Source of the DNA: CAYNRE01 sp964399535
GTDB taxonomy: Bacteria > Planctomycetota > Planctomycetia > Pirellulales > CAYNRE01
DNA length: 64,000 nt
NCBI GenBank assembly: GCA_964399535.1
Contig: CAYNRE010000076.1
Coordinates: 124,001 to 188,000, forward strand
Direction: 5' to 3'
How positions within the stretch are numbered: position 1 is the stretch's first letter; each line of letters starts with the position of its first letter. The notes under the pieces are model-generated. The model was not told the DNA's origin and searched no databases. It worked only from the letters and a program-made list of their open reading frames with translations. Both the position numbers and the translations under genes were made by a program. Shown here piece after piece: positions 16,453 to 25,230 of the stretch.

Positions 16453-19400
16453 GTGCATTCGTCTTCTCAGAAAATCACCGCGCCCATTTCCAGGAGCCGC
16501 GCCGGTTGCCCCGCGCCGTCGACCTGGTTGGCCGCTTGTCTGGGCGCGCTCGTGGCCTGCGCCCTGACGCCGGCCCCCCGGGCGCGAGCCGCCGATGCAC
16601 CGCAGCTGCTGGCCTACCCCTTGCGGCACGCGCAGGCAGCCGAGGTACAGAGCGTACTGGCCCAACTGCTGGGGCCCCTGGCGGCCCAGTCGCAGCTAAC
16701 GGTCGATGCCCGGGCCAACCAGTTGCTCGTCGCCGGACCGGCCGCGGCGCACGAGCTGACCAAGCAATTGATCGAGACCTTGGACCAGCCCCAGCGAGGC
16801 TCGGTCGAGGCGGGACTGGTGCTGCGGGCCTACCCGCTCGGCGGTGGGCGTCTGGAGGAAGCCGCTGCCCGGCTTTCCGAGCAGCTTCGCCAGCTTGAGC
16901 CGCGGACGCGTGTTACCGCGGACCCTCGGAACGGGCAAATCCTGGTTTGGGCCCCGGCGGCCATCCACGACGAGGCCGCGACCCGGTTGCGGCTATTCGA
17001 GACGGCACCCGCCTTGCCCACGGTCGGCCCCCGCCCGGCCCCCCAGCTTCCCGAGGTGCGAGCGATACCGCTGGCGCACCTGCGCGTTGACCAACTCGAA
17101 CCGGTGTTGCGGGAAATGTTCGGGCAGCGTCTCCGGCCGCTACCCGACGGCGCGGGCTCGACGGCCGCCTACCAACTGAGCTGCGGAGCCGCCGGCAACT
17201 TGCGGCTTGTTTTCGAGGCCCGCACGGGGCAAGTGATTCTGCAGGGGCCGCCCAAACTGGTCAGCCAGTTTCAGCAAGTGGTGGCGGCCCTGGACCACCC
17301 TCGGGGTGGCGAAGGCGAGGTAATTCGGGTCCTGCCGTTGGGCCAGGCCGATTTGTCGAAGGTGCGCCAGGCGGTGGAAGCCTATCGCGGGGCCGCGCCG
17401 GCCGGGGCACCCCCCGCGGGAGCCGGCGCCCAGCGGGGGCCTTCCGACCAGGTTCGGCCCGCCGCCTTTGCGGGGCCCATCGAGCGGCGCGGGCCCGCCG
17501 TGCGCCGGCTGCCCCTGCATGTGGCCCAGCAAACCGAGGTCGACGCGGGCCCCACCGTCGAAAGCGCGCCCGCATCGGGCCCCGAGGGGCTTCTCCCCGG
17601 AACCGACGACGAACTGCGACAGCGGCTGCGCGAGCTGGGAACCGACGTCGAGGTTGAAGCCTTGCCCGAGCTGGACGTGATCATCCTCCGCGGCAACCAG
17701 CGCGACGTGGACGAAGTGGTTCGCATCGTTGAAGAAATCGAGCGGCTCAGCGCCGAGGCCGAGCCCACGATCGAAGTGATTGCGCTCGCGCATGTGGGGA
17801 GCGAGAAACTGGCCACGCTGGTGCGCGGCGTTCAACTCGACCTGATCGGCACCCGGCAGGGCATTTGCACGATCACGGCCCTGGTCAAACCCAACGCCGT
17901 GCTGCTGATCGGCTGGGGCGAGGCCCTGGGGGCGATGCGCGAATTGGTGCAGAAGCTCGATCAGCCGGCCGATGCTCAGAGCGAGCTGCGGGTGTTTCGC
18001 CTGAAATACGCATCGGCCGAGGCAACGGCCAAGACGGTGACCGAATTCTTCGCGCGGCGCACCGGCCTGGGGGCCAAGGTGCTGGTGGTGGCCGATCCGC
18101 GAACCAATTCACTGCTGGTCCAAGCCGATCCGAGCGACCTGGCCGAGGTGGAGCTGCTGCTGGCCAGGCTCGACACCTCGCGCGGCGCGGCGGCCAACGA
18201 GCTGCGCGTTTTTAAGCTGAAAAACACCCTGGCCGCCGACTTGGGCCCGGTGTTGCAAGCAGCCATTAGCGGAACGGGCCCGGCGGCTGCGGGCCAGGGG
18301 GGCGCCGCAGCCACGGCCCGTTCCGCGGTGCTCAAGTTCCTGACCATCGACGCCCAGGGTCAAAAGGTGCTCGAGTCGGGCATTCTCGGCGATATTCGCA
18401 TTACGCCCGATCCTCGCACGAACTCGCTGCTGATTTCGGCCCCGGCCGAGACGATCGAGCTGCTGGCGGCGCTGGTCGAGCAGCTCGACGCGATTCCGGC
18501 CGCGGTGGCCCAGATCAAGGTGTTCACCATCATCAACGGCGATGCGGCCTCGCTGGTCGAAATGCTCCGCAACCTGTTGGAGAACCGCACCGCGGGGCTT
18601 GGCCCGCAGTTGGCTGGCGCCGAAGGGGAAGACTCGCTGGCGCCGCTAAGGTTCTCGGTCGATTTGCGCACCAACTCGATTATCGCCACCGGCGCGGCCG
18701 GCGAGCTGAACATCGTCGAGGCGATCCTGCTCCGACTCGACCAGAGCGATGCCCAGGAGCGGCAGACCGCCGTTTACCGGCTGAAAAACGCCCCGGCCAC
18801 GAATGTGGCCGATTCGATCTCCCAGTTCGTCGAGGGGCAGCGGCGCTTGCAGCAAACCCAGGCCCAGGCGGGGCTGACCAACACCTTCCGCCGGGTCGAG
18901 AGCGAGATCGTGGTGGTCAGCGAGGTGGTTTCCAACAGCCTGATTATCAGCGCTACGCCGCGTTACTTCGACCAGATCATGCGGATGGTCGAGCAGCTCG
19001 ACGCCGAGCCGGCCCAAGTGCTGATTCAGCTTCTGATCGCCGAAATCCAGCTCAACAAAACCGACGAGTTCGGCGTGGAGTTGGGGCTGCAGGACTCGCT
19101 GCTGTTCGACCGCGGAATCCTTGGCGGCACGATTCAGTCCACTATCGACGGCGCCGGCAACATAATCAACCAGACCACCCAACCTACGGTGAACGCGCCT
19201 GGATACAACTTCAACAACCAAGCACTGGGGAATTCCGCCTCACCCAGGGCATACCAGAATTCCGACAAGGTCGGCGGCCAGGGACTGTCCAGCTTTTCGC
19301 TGGGGCGCACCAACAGCGACTTGAACTTCGGCGGCCTGGTGCTCTCGGCTTCGAGCGAAAGCGTGAGCGTGCTGCTGCGGGCCCTGAAAGAACGGCGCCG

Positions 19401-20496
19401 GTTGGATGTACTGAGCCGCCCCCAAGTGATGACGCTCGACAATCAGCCGGCCTACGTACAGGTGGGGCAGCGGGTTCCCCGAGTGATCAATACCCAGCTT
19501 TCGCAATTCGGCTCGGTCAACGCGATCGACCTGTACAACATCGGCCTGATTCTGCTAGTCACTCCGCGGATCAGCCCCGACGGGCTGGTGGTGATGGAGA
19601 TCGATACCGAGCGCTCGTCGATCGACAACAGCCAGCCGCCGGTGGTCATCGGCATCTCGCAAAACGGAACTCCGCTCACCCAGCCGATCTTCCGCACGAC
19701 CACGGCCCGCACCACGGTCAGCGCTGCCGACGGCCAAACGCTGATCCTGGGAGGGCTCTTGACCAACGAAACCTTCAAGCAGACCCGCCGGGTGCCCGTG
19801 CTTTCGAACATTCCCGTGCTGGGGGGAATTTTCCGCTACGACCTGACCCGCAATAGCCGCTCGGAGCTCCTGATCATCCTCACGCCCCACGTGGTTCGCT
19901 CCGAGGCCGACGCCGACCGGCTGAAACAGATCGAAGCCAACCGCATCAGCTGGTGCCTGGCCGACGTGCAGCGCTTGCACGGCGAGTGCGGAATCTGTCA
20001 GCGGGGCGACTGCGAACACATGATGGTCCCCACCGAGGTGATTTATCCGGACATCGATCCCCGCGGCGAGGGGATCGAGTTCGAGGAGATTCCCGACGAC
20101 GGCCCCAGCGGTCCCATGTTGGGTCAGCCCGAAGGGGACGATGAGGGGCCAGCGACGGAATCGCTGCCCGAGCCGTCGGCGGGCGCCGGGGCGCTTCCCA
20201 GCCCGGTTCCGCCCGCGCCGCGATCGGCGCGCCTCGAGCGGCGTGCGCCTGAGCCCCCGAGCGGTACGACGACCGATCCGGCCGGGGCGCCGAAACGAGC
20301 CCGGCCCGGGCCGGCGGCTCCCGTGCTGAGGCCCGTGCCGACCGCCGGAACGTCGCCACCCCCGGGCACCGCGCCGCATTCCGGCCTGGGGATCCCGCCG
20401 GAAACGGTTCCGGCGGCAGGCCCCCTGCCCGCCGGACAAGCGAGCCCGGTCGCGGCGGTGGGCTACCAGGCGGCCCCGCCCGGGCCACCCAGGTAG
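16453..20496 (+). CDS. gspD: T2SS outer-membrane secretin GspD with expanded N-domain array
   Basis: 1347 residues from GTG 16453 (usual GspD about 650-750). The chosen start gives a signal peptide: basic region, hydrophobic WLAACLGALVACAL, cleavage near ARAA|DAPQ. About nine N-type units follow (for example LRVFRLKYASAEATAKTVTEFF...DPRTNSLLVQADP) up to about residue 850. The secretin core runs about 855-1150, with VLIQLLIAEIQL, LDVLSRPQVMTLDNQPAYVQ, TVSAADGQTLILGGL, RRVPVLSNIPVLGGIFR and SELLIILTPHVV. After it comes a Cys/His segment (CLADVQRLHGECGICQRGD), an acidic stretch and a roughly 130-residue Pro/Ala-rich tail. It should form the outer-membrane pore of the system; the start codon is less certain than the identity. 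Confidence 0.93.
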   Translation: MHSSSQKITAPISRSRAGCPAPSTWLAACLGALVACALTPAPRARAADAPQLLAYPLRHAQAAEVQSVLAQLLGPLAAQSQLTVDARANQLLVAGPAAAHELTKQLIETLDQPQRGSVEAGLVLRAYPLGGGRLEEAAARLSEQLRQLEPRTRVTADPRNGQILVWAPAAIHDEAATRLRLFETAPALPTVGPRPAPQLPEVRAIPLAHLRVDQLEPVLREMFGQRLRPLPDGAGSTAAYQLSCGAAGNLRLVFEARTGQVILQGPPKLVSQFQQVVAALDHPRGGEGEVIRVLPLGQADLSKVRQAVEAYRGAAPAGAPPAGAGAQRGPSDQVRPAAFAGPIERRGPAVRRLPLHVAQQTEVDAGPTVESAPASGPEGLLPGTDDELRQRLRELGTDVEVEALPELDVIILRGNQRDVDEVVRIVEEIERLSAEAEPTIEVIALAHVGSEKLATLVRGVQLDLIGTRQGICTITALVKPNAVLLIGWGEALGAMRELVQKLDQPADAQSELRVFRLKYASAEATAKTVTEFFARRTGLGAKVLVVADPRTNSLLVQADPSDLAEVELLLARLDTSRGAAANELRVFKLKNTLAADLGPVLQAAISGTGPAAAGQGGAAATARSAVLKFLTIDAQGQKVLESGILGDIRITPDPRTNSLLISAPAETIELLAALVEQLDAIPAAVAQIKVFTIINGDAASLVEMLRNLLENRTAGLGPQLAGAEGEDSLAPLRFSVDLRTNSIIATGAAGELNIVEAILLRLDQSDAQERQTAVYRLKNAPATNVADSISQFVEGQRRLQQTQAQAGLTNTFRRVESEIVVVSEVVSNSLIISATPRYFDQIMRMVEQLDAEPAQVLIQLLIAEIQLNKTDEFGVELGLQDSLLFDRGILGGTIQSTIDGAGNIINQTTQPTVNAPGYNFNNQALGNSASPRAYQNSDKVGGQGLSSFSLGRTNSDLNFGGLVLSASSESVSVLLRALKERRRLDVLSRPQVMTLDNQPAYVQVGQRVPRVINTQLSQFGSVNAIDLYNIGLILLVTPRISPDGLVVMEIDTERSSIDNSQPPVVIGISQNGTPLTQPIFRTTTARTTVSAADGQTLILGGLLTNETFKQTRRVPVLSNIPVLGGIFRYDLTRNSRSELLIILTPHVVRSEADADRLKQIEANRISWCLADVQRLHGECGICQRGDCEHMMVPTEVIYPDIDPRGEGIEFEEIPDDGPSGPMLGQPEGDDEGPATESLPEPSAGAGALPSPVPPAPRSARLERRAPEPPSGTTTDPAGAPKRARPGPAAPVLRPVPTAGTSPPPGTAPHSGLGIPPETVPAAGPLPAGQASPVAAVGYQAAPPGPPR

Positions 20497-20591
20497 TAGC
20501 CGTGCACCAAACGCATGTTGAAAGAACCTAAGCGAAAGCTCGTCACCCACTGGGTCGCTGGCAGCCAACTGGCAGAGGAAAGGTTCGGACC

Positions 20592-21980
20592 GTGAACTCC
20601 AGGGCCACCCTTACCCGCCCCGTGGCAATCGCCGTGCGAATCGCGGCGATCGTGGTTTGGGGTTGCGCCGCGTTGGCAAGCCTGCCGACCGTACACTTCG
20701 CCGGGGCGGCCGAACCGAGCCGTAGCGGGTGGGTATCCAGTTGGACGAGCCCCTGGAACCGGGTGCAAGCTCCCCAGATTCTTACCGCCGTTTGGACCGA
20801 TACCGTGCTCAACCAGCCGGGGCGCGAGGGGGTGCGCGGATTCGGCGGCCGGCTGATGTTCTATGTCGAGGAAGGGGCCCGGCCGGTTCGGGTCGAAGGC
20901 CGGCTGATCGTCTACGCCTTTGAGGAGGACGGCGACCAAGGCGGAGATCACATCCCCGATCGTCGCTACGTTTTCACGCCCCAGCAATTCGCCAAGCACT
21001 ACAGCAAGTCGGAACTAGGGCACTCGTACAGCGTTTGGCTGCCTTGGGAAACGGTCGGCGGGCCACCGCTGAAGGTCACGCTCGTGGCCCGCTTCGAACC
21101 CAACGGCGGGACAGTGGTGGTTTCGGAACTAGCCCGACAAATACTACCGGGCATCGTATCGGGGGAAGGGGAGCGACTGGCCGAAAGCCGCCCCGCCGGG
21201 CCGGGGGGCCCCGGCGTGCGGCGGCCGGCCGGTTTCGCTCAAGACGCAACCGGGCCCGATGGCCGGCTGTTGAGCGCCGAGCTGCCCAGCCAGCGACCGC
21301 GAATGACCACCACCACGATCGACCTGGCCCTGCCCACGCAGCGTGGCCCTGCCCCACCGGTGCCGCGCCTGCCCACTGCGGGGCCGCAAGCTGGTGGGGT
21401 GGCCCCGGGCTTGGCGACTCCGCCGAGCAGCGATCCGAACTGGGTGCTCCCTGGCGGAATGCCTCCGGGAGCGGGGGCCGCGACGGCTCCGGCCCACTGG
21501 CCGCCTGCCGCGGGAGCCGGAAGCGCCTGGCCGGCGCCGGCTCAGTTCTCGGCGCCACCGTCAACCAGCGCTCAACCCGTTCCCACCACCGGATCGCCCA
21601 TCGGGGGAAGCTGGTCCGCCGGCCCGGTAGCGCCCACGGCGTACTGGGGGGCAACGCATCCTGGGGGACCGCGCGTTGCCGGCCAGGCAAATCCAGCTCC
21701 GTCTGGATCGGCCCCGCTGACGGCCGAGCAGGTCGCGGCGATCGTGCGCCAGGTAATGGCCGAACAGGCCACCGCGGCGCCCGCGGCTACGGTGCCGCCA
21801 CCGTCAGTTGGTTCTCGACCGTGGACACCCCGGGCTCGAACTGGACCAATAGCTGTGCCAAGGTCTTTGAGTGAGCGTCTGGGACCTGGCCCCGCAGCGT
21901 GGCCTTCCGATCCACAACCGTCACCTGCACCGGCACCCCCAGGCTTTCCTGCAGCCGCTCGGCCAGCCGCCGGTTGGTAA
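20592..21980 (+). CDS. Exported protein of unknown function at the end of the gsp operon
   Basis: 462 residues, GTG start after AGAGGAAAGG, 95 bases behind gspD. I do not recognise the family. An N-terminal signal peptide is visible (AIAVRIAAIVVWGCAALASL, cleavage near AGAA|EPSR). Residues about 45-175 form a compact, probably beta-rich domain that begins WTSPWNRVQAPQILTAVWTD and includes GRLMFYVEEGARPVRVEGRL and HSYSVWLPWETVGG. The remainder is Pro/Gly/Ala-rich and probably disordered, with one helical stretch (LTAEQVAAIVRQVMAEQ). The last 65 codons lie antisense over the C-terminal BON domain of the next gene. Its place suggests a role linked to secretion. Confidence 0.7.
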   Translation: MNSRATLTRPVAIAVRIAAIVVWGCAALASLPTVHFAGAAEPSRSGWVSSWTSPWNRVQAPQILTAVWTDTVLNQPGREGVRGFGGRLMFYVEEGARPVRVEGRLIVYAFEEDGDQGGDHIPDRRYVFTPQQFAKHYSKSELGHSYSVWLPWETVGGPPLKVTLVARFEPNGGTVVVSELARQILPGIVSGEGERLAESRPAGPGGPGVRRPAGFAQDATGPDGRLLSAELPSQRPRMTTTTIDLALPTQRGPAPPVPRLPTAGPQAGGVAPGLATPPSSDPNWVLPGGMPPGAGAATAPAHWPPAAGAGSAWPAPAQFSAPPSTSAQPVPTTGSPIGGSWSAGPVAPTAYWGATHPGGPRVAGQANPAPSGSAPLTAEQVAAIVRQVMAEQATAAPAATVPPPSVGSRPWTPRARTGPIAVPRSLSERLGPGPAAWPSDPQPSPAPAPPGFPAAARPAAGW

Positions 21981-22512
21981 GCTCGACCTGGGCGGGGAGG
22001 GGCGTCGAGGAGAACCCGAGTCGCAGCCGGGGCGGGTACAGCCGATGGCGGCTATCGGCCGGCGGGGGCGGGGGCGCTCGATTCACATTGCTGCGGTTGG
22101 GCAGCACCAGGGTGGGTAGCGTTGAGGCAATTGTGCCCGTCAGGGCACCGCCGCTGCCGACGAACCGGCCCAGATCTGCCGCGTCGGAACCAACGAAGGA
22201 GTCGCGCCCGCGGTTCTCCAGAAGCATCTGGCCCGCCGCGGCCAGAAAGCTCGGCTCGGTGACCCCTCCGCCCTCGCCCGAGCGCACACTGGTCGCGGGG
22301 TTGGCGCCTCCCGCGGGGAGGGTGCCGCCCGGACCGTTGTGCGGCGTCAAGGGGCCGGTCAGGTCGCGGGGGCCGAACAACTGGGCTTGGGCCGGGCAAC
22401 TCGTGGCCAGCAGCAGGCTCGCGGAAACCAGGACCAGCCGGGCGAAACCCACCACCTGGCGTCTGCCAGGCGAAGCGATTCGCTGCAAGAAGGTCGCAAG
22501 CGGGGTCGGCAT
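21787..22512 (-). CDS. Exported BON-domain protein
   Basis: 241 residues from ATG 22512, which has GGAG eight bases upstream; the longer frame starts with TTG and is rejected. The signal peptide is clear (FARLVLVSASLLLATSCPAQAQ, cleavage after AQA). A low-complexity middle region follows. The last 70 residues are a BON (OsmY-type) domain: VELTNRRLAERLQESLG, VTVVDRKATLRGQVPDAHSK, LAQLLVQFEPGVSTVENQL. BON domains bind membranes or act as small periplasmic adaptors. The gene converges on and overlaps the preceding plus-strand gene by 194 bases. Confidence 0.8.
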   Translation of the reverse strand: MPTPLATFLQRIASPGRRQVVGFARLVLVSASLLLATSCPAQAQLFGPRDLTGPLTPHNGPGGTLPAGGANPATSVRSGEGGGVTEPSFLAAAGQMLLENRGRDSFVGSDAADLGRFVGSGGALTGTIASTLPTLVLPNRSNVNRAPPPPPADSRHRLYPPRLRLGFSSTPLPAQVELTNRRLAERLQESLGVPVQVTVVDRKATLRGQVPDAHSKTLAQLLVQFEPGVSTVENQLTVAAP

Positions 22513-22700
22513 CGGCTCAGCTCCAGGCAGGCGGCACAGTTCTCGAAACAGCACCAGACGCAAGCGCTATCGCGACCGGACCGAGGTAGCCGGCCGCCAA
22601 CGGGCCCTCGTTGCTCGATTATAGCTCGCAAACCGATCGCGCGGGCCGCCGCGTTCCCCGCCCGGACCCTTCCCGCACGGTTCAAAACGCGCGCAGCGGG

Positions 22701-24356
22701 CTATTCCAAGAAGCGGTGATAACGCCCCATCCAATAGGGCAGCAGGATGAAGGTACCGTCATCGCGCTGATTGCCGCTGCCGCCGCCGTCGAGCGAGTAG
22801 GGGTCGCCGTTCCACTTCATCACCCGCCGCTGGCTGATCGGCAGCACGGTGAGCGCGCGGGCTTCGTCGAAACGGTTCCGCATAATCGGGCCCAGGTCGC
22901 GGCGGCCGCTGTTTTCGACTCGCCAATTCAAGGTATCGATCGGCACGTCGCGAAAATACTCCAGGCAAGCGTCGGCATCGTAATCTTGCGGGTCGACCAG
23001 CGGCTGGTCGGGCCGTTTGGCAGGATCGGTCCAGCGATCGGCCTGCACCCCCGCTGCGTAGATGTAGTTAAACAGCGGCGAACGCTCCGGACGCTCGATT
23101 TGCCAGGACCGGTTCAAACTGGCCCGGTAAATCGTGCGCAGGTACGGATCGCGTTCGTAGCGCAGGAGCGGGTAATACACGCTGAAGGCCAGTTCATCGT
23201 CGCTGTGGTTCACCGCGCTGGCAGGCCAGAGAATTTTCTGTTCGACCGTGTTGATCGCGTAGGCGTGTTTTTCGTTGAGCTCGCGGGCCGCCTCGGCGTA
23301 GCGGGCATGGCCGGTCAGGTGATGGGCCACCTTCAGGTGCGAGAGTAGCTCAAGCGAATTCAGCCCCCGGTCGACCAGCCAACTCAGGTCGTGGTTCAAA
23401 CGCTCGGGGGCGAACACGCCCCAGGTGGTCGGTTTGCCCGAGGGGCCCACGTAGTACCAGCCGTGCTCCATGAGGTGGTCGGTGATTCGCTCGACATAGG
23501 GCCGAATCTCGGCCTTCTGCTCGGGCGTGGCGGCCAGATCGTAGTAAACGCTGTAGGCCAGGTAATGGCCGTCCAATTCGTCGCTCGAAGTGTCGCCCTT
23601 CCACCACCACTTGCCGTCGGCCGAACGGTGCCACTCACCACCGTAGCGCTGGGGGTCGTCGTCGATCGGCACCACGCTGCGGGCGGCGAAACCCGGAATA
23701 CCGGTGATTCGCTCGAGAAACATCAGGGCCTGGAGCGACTCCCAGGCGTTCTGCCGGGCCGCTTCGTCGCCGGTGGTCCCGAAGCGAAAGGCTTCGGCGG
23801 CCACGTAGAGGCTGGTCCACAGCCCGTCGTTATCGCTGGAGGGCTGAAAGTATCCCGCGTCGATCCGGCCGGGCTCTTTCAAATCGATCTCACCCACCAG
23901 GCCCACGCGCACGTGCCAACGGCGCAGATTGGCCTCGACCTCGGCCATCTTGGCTTCGAGCGTGGTGGGCTGCTCGGCCAGGCGCACGGTGCCCTGGCCG
24001 GTTTTTACCCAGACCGCTCCCGCGGCATCCTGGGCCAAATCTTGGACCTGGTTGTCGGGCAACCAGCGGCGCGAATGAAATACCTGCCATCGCGGCGCGC
24101 CCGCGGCCAGGTACTGAAGGCCCCGCGCCGAGCCGACCCAGAGCGCACCGTTGTCGGCGCGAATTGCGACCGTCGGAGCATCGAAGGGCAGCGCGGGCTC
24201 GGCCCCCAGCAGCGCGGCCAGCTCGTCGGCCGAAAGCCGCTGGGCCGAGGACTTGGGCCAGGCCTCGGCCGCGGCGGGTTGAACCCCCCAGGCCAGATAG
24301 GTTTCGTCGACCACGCCCCCCAACAGCGCCCAACACAACAGGGAACCCAAGCTCAC
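22701..24356 (-). CDS. Exported protein with propeller motifs and a large helical, possibly carbohydrate-active domain
   Basis: 551 residues. GTG 24356 overlaps the stop of the upstream phosphatase gene (GTGA) and has GGAGGT five bases before it. The N-terminal hydrophobic segment (LGSLLCWALLGGVV) is a probable signal. Residues about 45-125 hold two-component-regulator-propeller-type motifs (ADNGALWVGSARGLQYL; DAAGAVWVKTGQGTVRL). The remaining 400 residues are mostly helical and rich in aromatic and charged motifs such as SSDNDGLWTSLYVAAEAFRF, HYLAYSVYYDLA and NHDLSWLVDRGLNSLELLSH, which is suggestive of an (alpha/alpha)6 barrel. No catalytic residues can be assigned. Co-transcription with the phosphatase is likely. 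Confidence 0.75.
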   Translation of the reverse strand: MSLGSLLCWALLGGVVDETYLAWGVQPAAAEAWPKSSAQRLSADELAALLGAEPALPFDAPTVAIRADNGALWVGSARGLQYLAAGAPRWQVFHSRRWLPDNQVQDLAQDAAGAVWVKTGQGTVRLAEQPTTLEAKMAEVEANLRRWHVRVGLVGEIDLKEPGRIDAGYFQPSSDNDGLWTSLYVAAEAFRFGTTGDEAARQNAWESLQALMFLERITGIPGFAARSVVPIDDDPQRYGGEWHRSADGKWWWKGDTSSDELDGHYLAYSVYYDLAATPEQKAEIRPYVERITDHLMEHGWYYVGPSGKPTTWGVFAPERLNHDLSWLVDRGLNSLELLSHLKVAHHLTGHARYAEAARELNEKHAYAINTVEQKILWPASAVNHSDDELAFSVYYPLLRYERDPYLRTIYRASLNRSWQIERPERSPLFNYIYAAGVQADRWTDPAKRPDQPLVDPQDYDADACLEYFRDVPIDTLNWRVENSGRRDLGPIMRNRFDEARALTVLPISQRRVMKWNGDPYSLDGGGSGNQRDDGTFILLPYWMGRYHRFLE

Positions 24357-25042
24357 GTTGCACCTCCGAACAATCGTTGATATTCGCCGAAGAGCCGCTC
24401 CATGGTGGTTTCCCACACGCCGTCGTGGGTGGGATTATAGGCGGTAAAATTCACCAGCCGAACCAGGCCCCGCCCGGTTTCGTCGAAGTCGATAATGTTC
24501 AAGCAGGCGGGCTCCTGCTCCAACTGGCCAAAGCCATTCAGGCCCGCGCCGAGCACCTCGGTCAAAATCGCCCGGTTCACGCCGCCATGGGCCACGACCA
24601 ACAGGTGGCGCCAATCGGGGTCGGCCACTACCTGGCGCAGCCAGGGAAGCACGCGGCCCAGAAACGCGCCAAACGTCTCGCCGCCCAGGAAACTTTGCTC
24701 GTGGGTAAGTCGGGCCGTGAAGGCCTGGACCACGATCGAGGCGATTTCCTCCGGGGGCATGCCTAGCACCTGGCCGGGCCGGATTTCCTCAATGGCGGGC
24801 ACCACCTGGCGGGGCACCGAACGGTCGCCAAGCACCAGCGACGCGGTCTCATCGGTTCGCCGCAGCGGGCTGGTAACCACCCGATCGAGCGGCACCTGGG
24901 CCAAGAGCCGGCCCGCGGCCAGCGCCTGCTCGCGTCCCAGCGGGCTGAGCGGCACGGACCCCAAATCGGCGGGCCGCTCGTCGCGGGAGAAATAGCGCAC
25001 GTCTCCGTGGCGCATCAGATACATCCGGCGGCGCTCAGGCAT
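24353..25042 (-). CDS. Histidine phosphatase (phosphoglycerate mutase-like) family protein
   Basis: 229 residues from ATG 25042. The catalytic phosphohistidine motif is MYLMRHGDVRYF (H12), with the supporting Arg in VVTSPLRRTDETA, Glu in AIEEIRPGQVLG and the second catalytic His in HLLVVAHGGVNRAIL. These place it in the broad branch-1 histidine phosphatase superfamily; alpha-ribazole phosphatase or sugar-phosphate phosphatase are options, and the substrate cannot be read from the sequence. It is soluble. It is divergent from the dehydrogenase/PfkB pair and overlaps the following gene by GTGA. Confidence 0.88.
   Translation of the reverse strand: MPERRRMYLMRHGDVRYFSRDERPADLGSVPLSPLGREQALAAGRLLAQVPLDRVVTSPLRRTDETASLVLGDRSVPRQVVPAIEEIRPGQVLGMPPEEIASIVVQAFTARLTHEQSFLGGETFGAFLGRVLPWLRQVVADPDWRHLLVVAHGGVNRAILTEVLGAGLNGFGQLEQEPACLNIIDFDETGRGLVRLVNFTAYNPTHDGVWETTMERLFGEYQRLFGGAT
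24362..24367 (-). promoter_or_regulatory. Ribosome binding site inside the phosphatase 3' end
   Basis: GGAGGT, the near-complete anti-SD complement, five bases before the GTG at 24356. It lies within the last codons of the upstream gene and marks translational coupling. Confidence 0.7.
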
Positions 25043-25230
25043 GCGGCAGGCTCGCTGGGGCGAACAGGCGGAAGGTCGGGCAGTCGGCGCGCCCCTTGTG
25101 GGCGGGGCGATCGGGCTCCTTAGTGTACACCCTGGCGGGCCAGGGGCCGACACCGCCCCGGACCTATTCCCCCCCAAAGATTTGGCTTTGGTCGCAACGC
25201 GACTTGGCCCCGGGGATGGGGCGCGCTACC

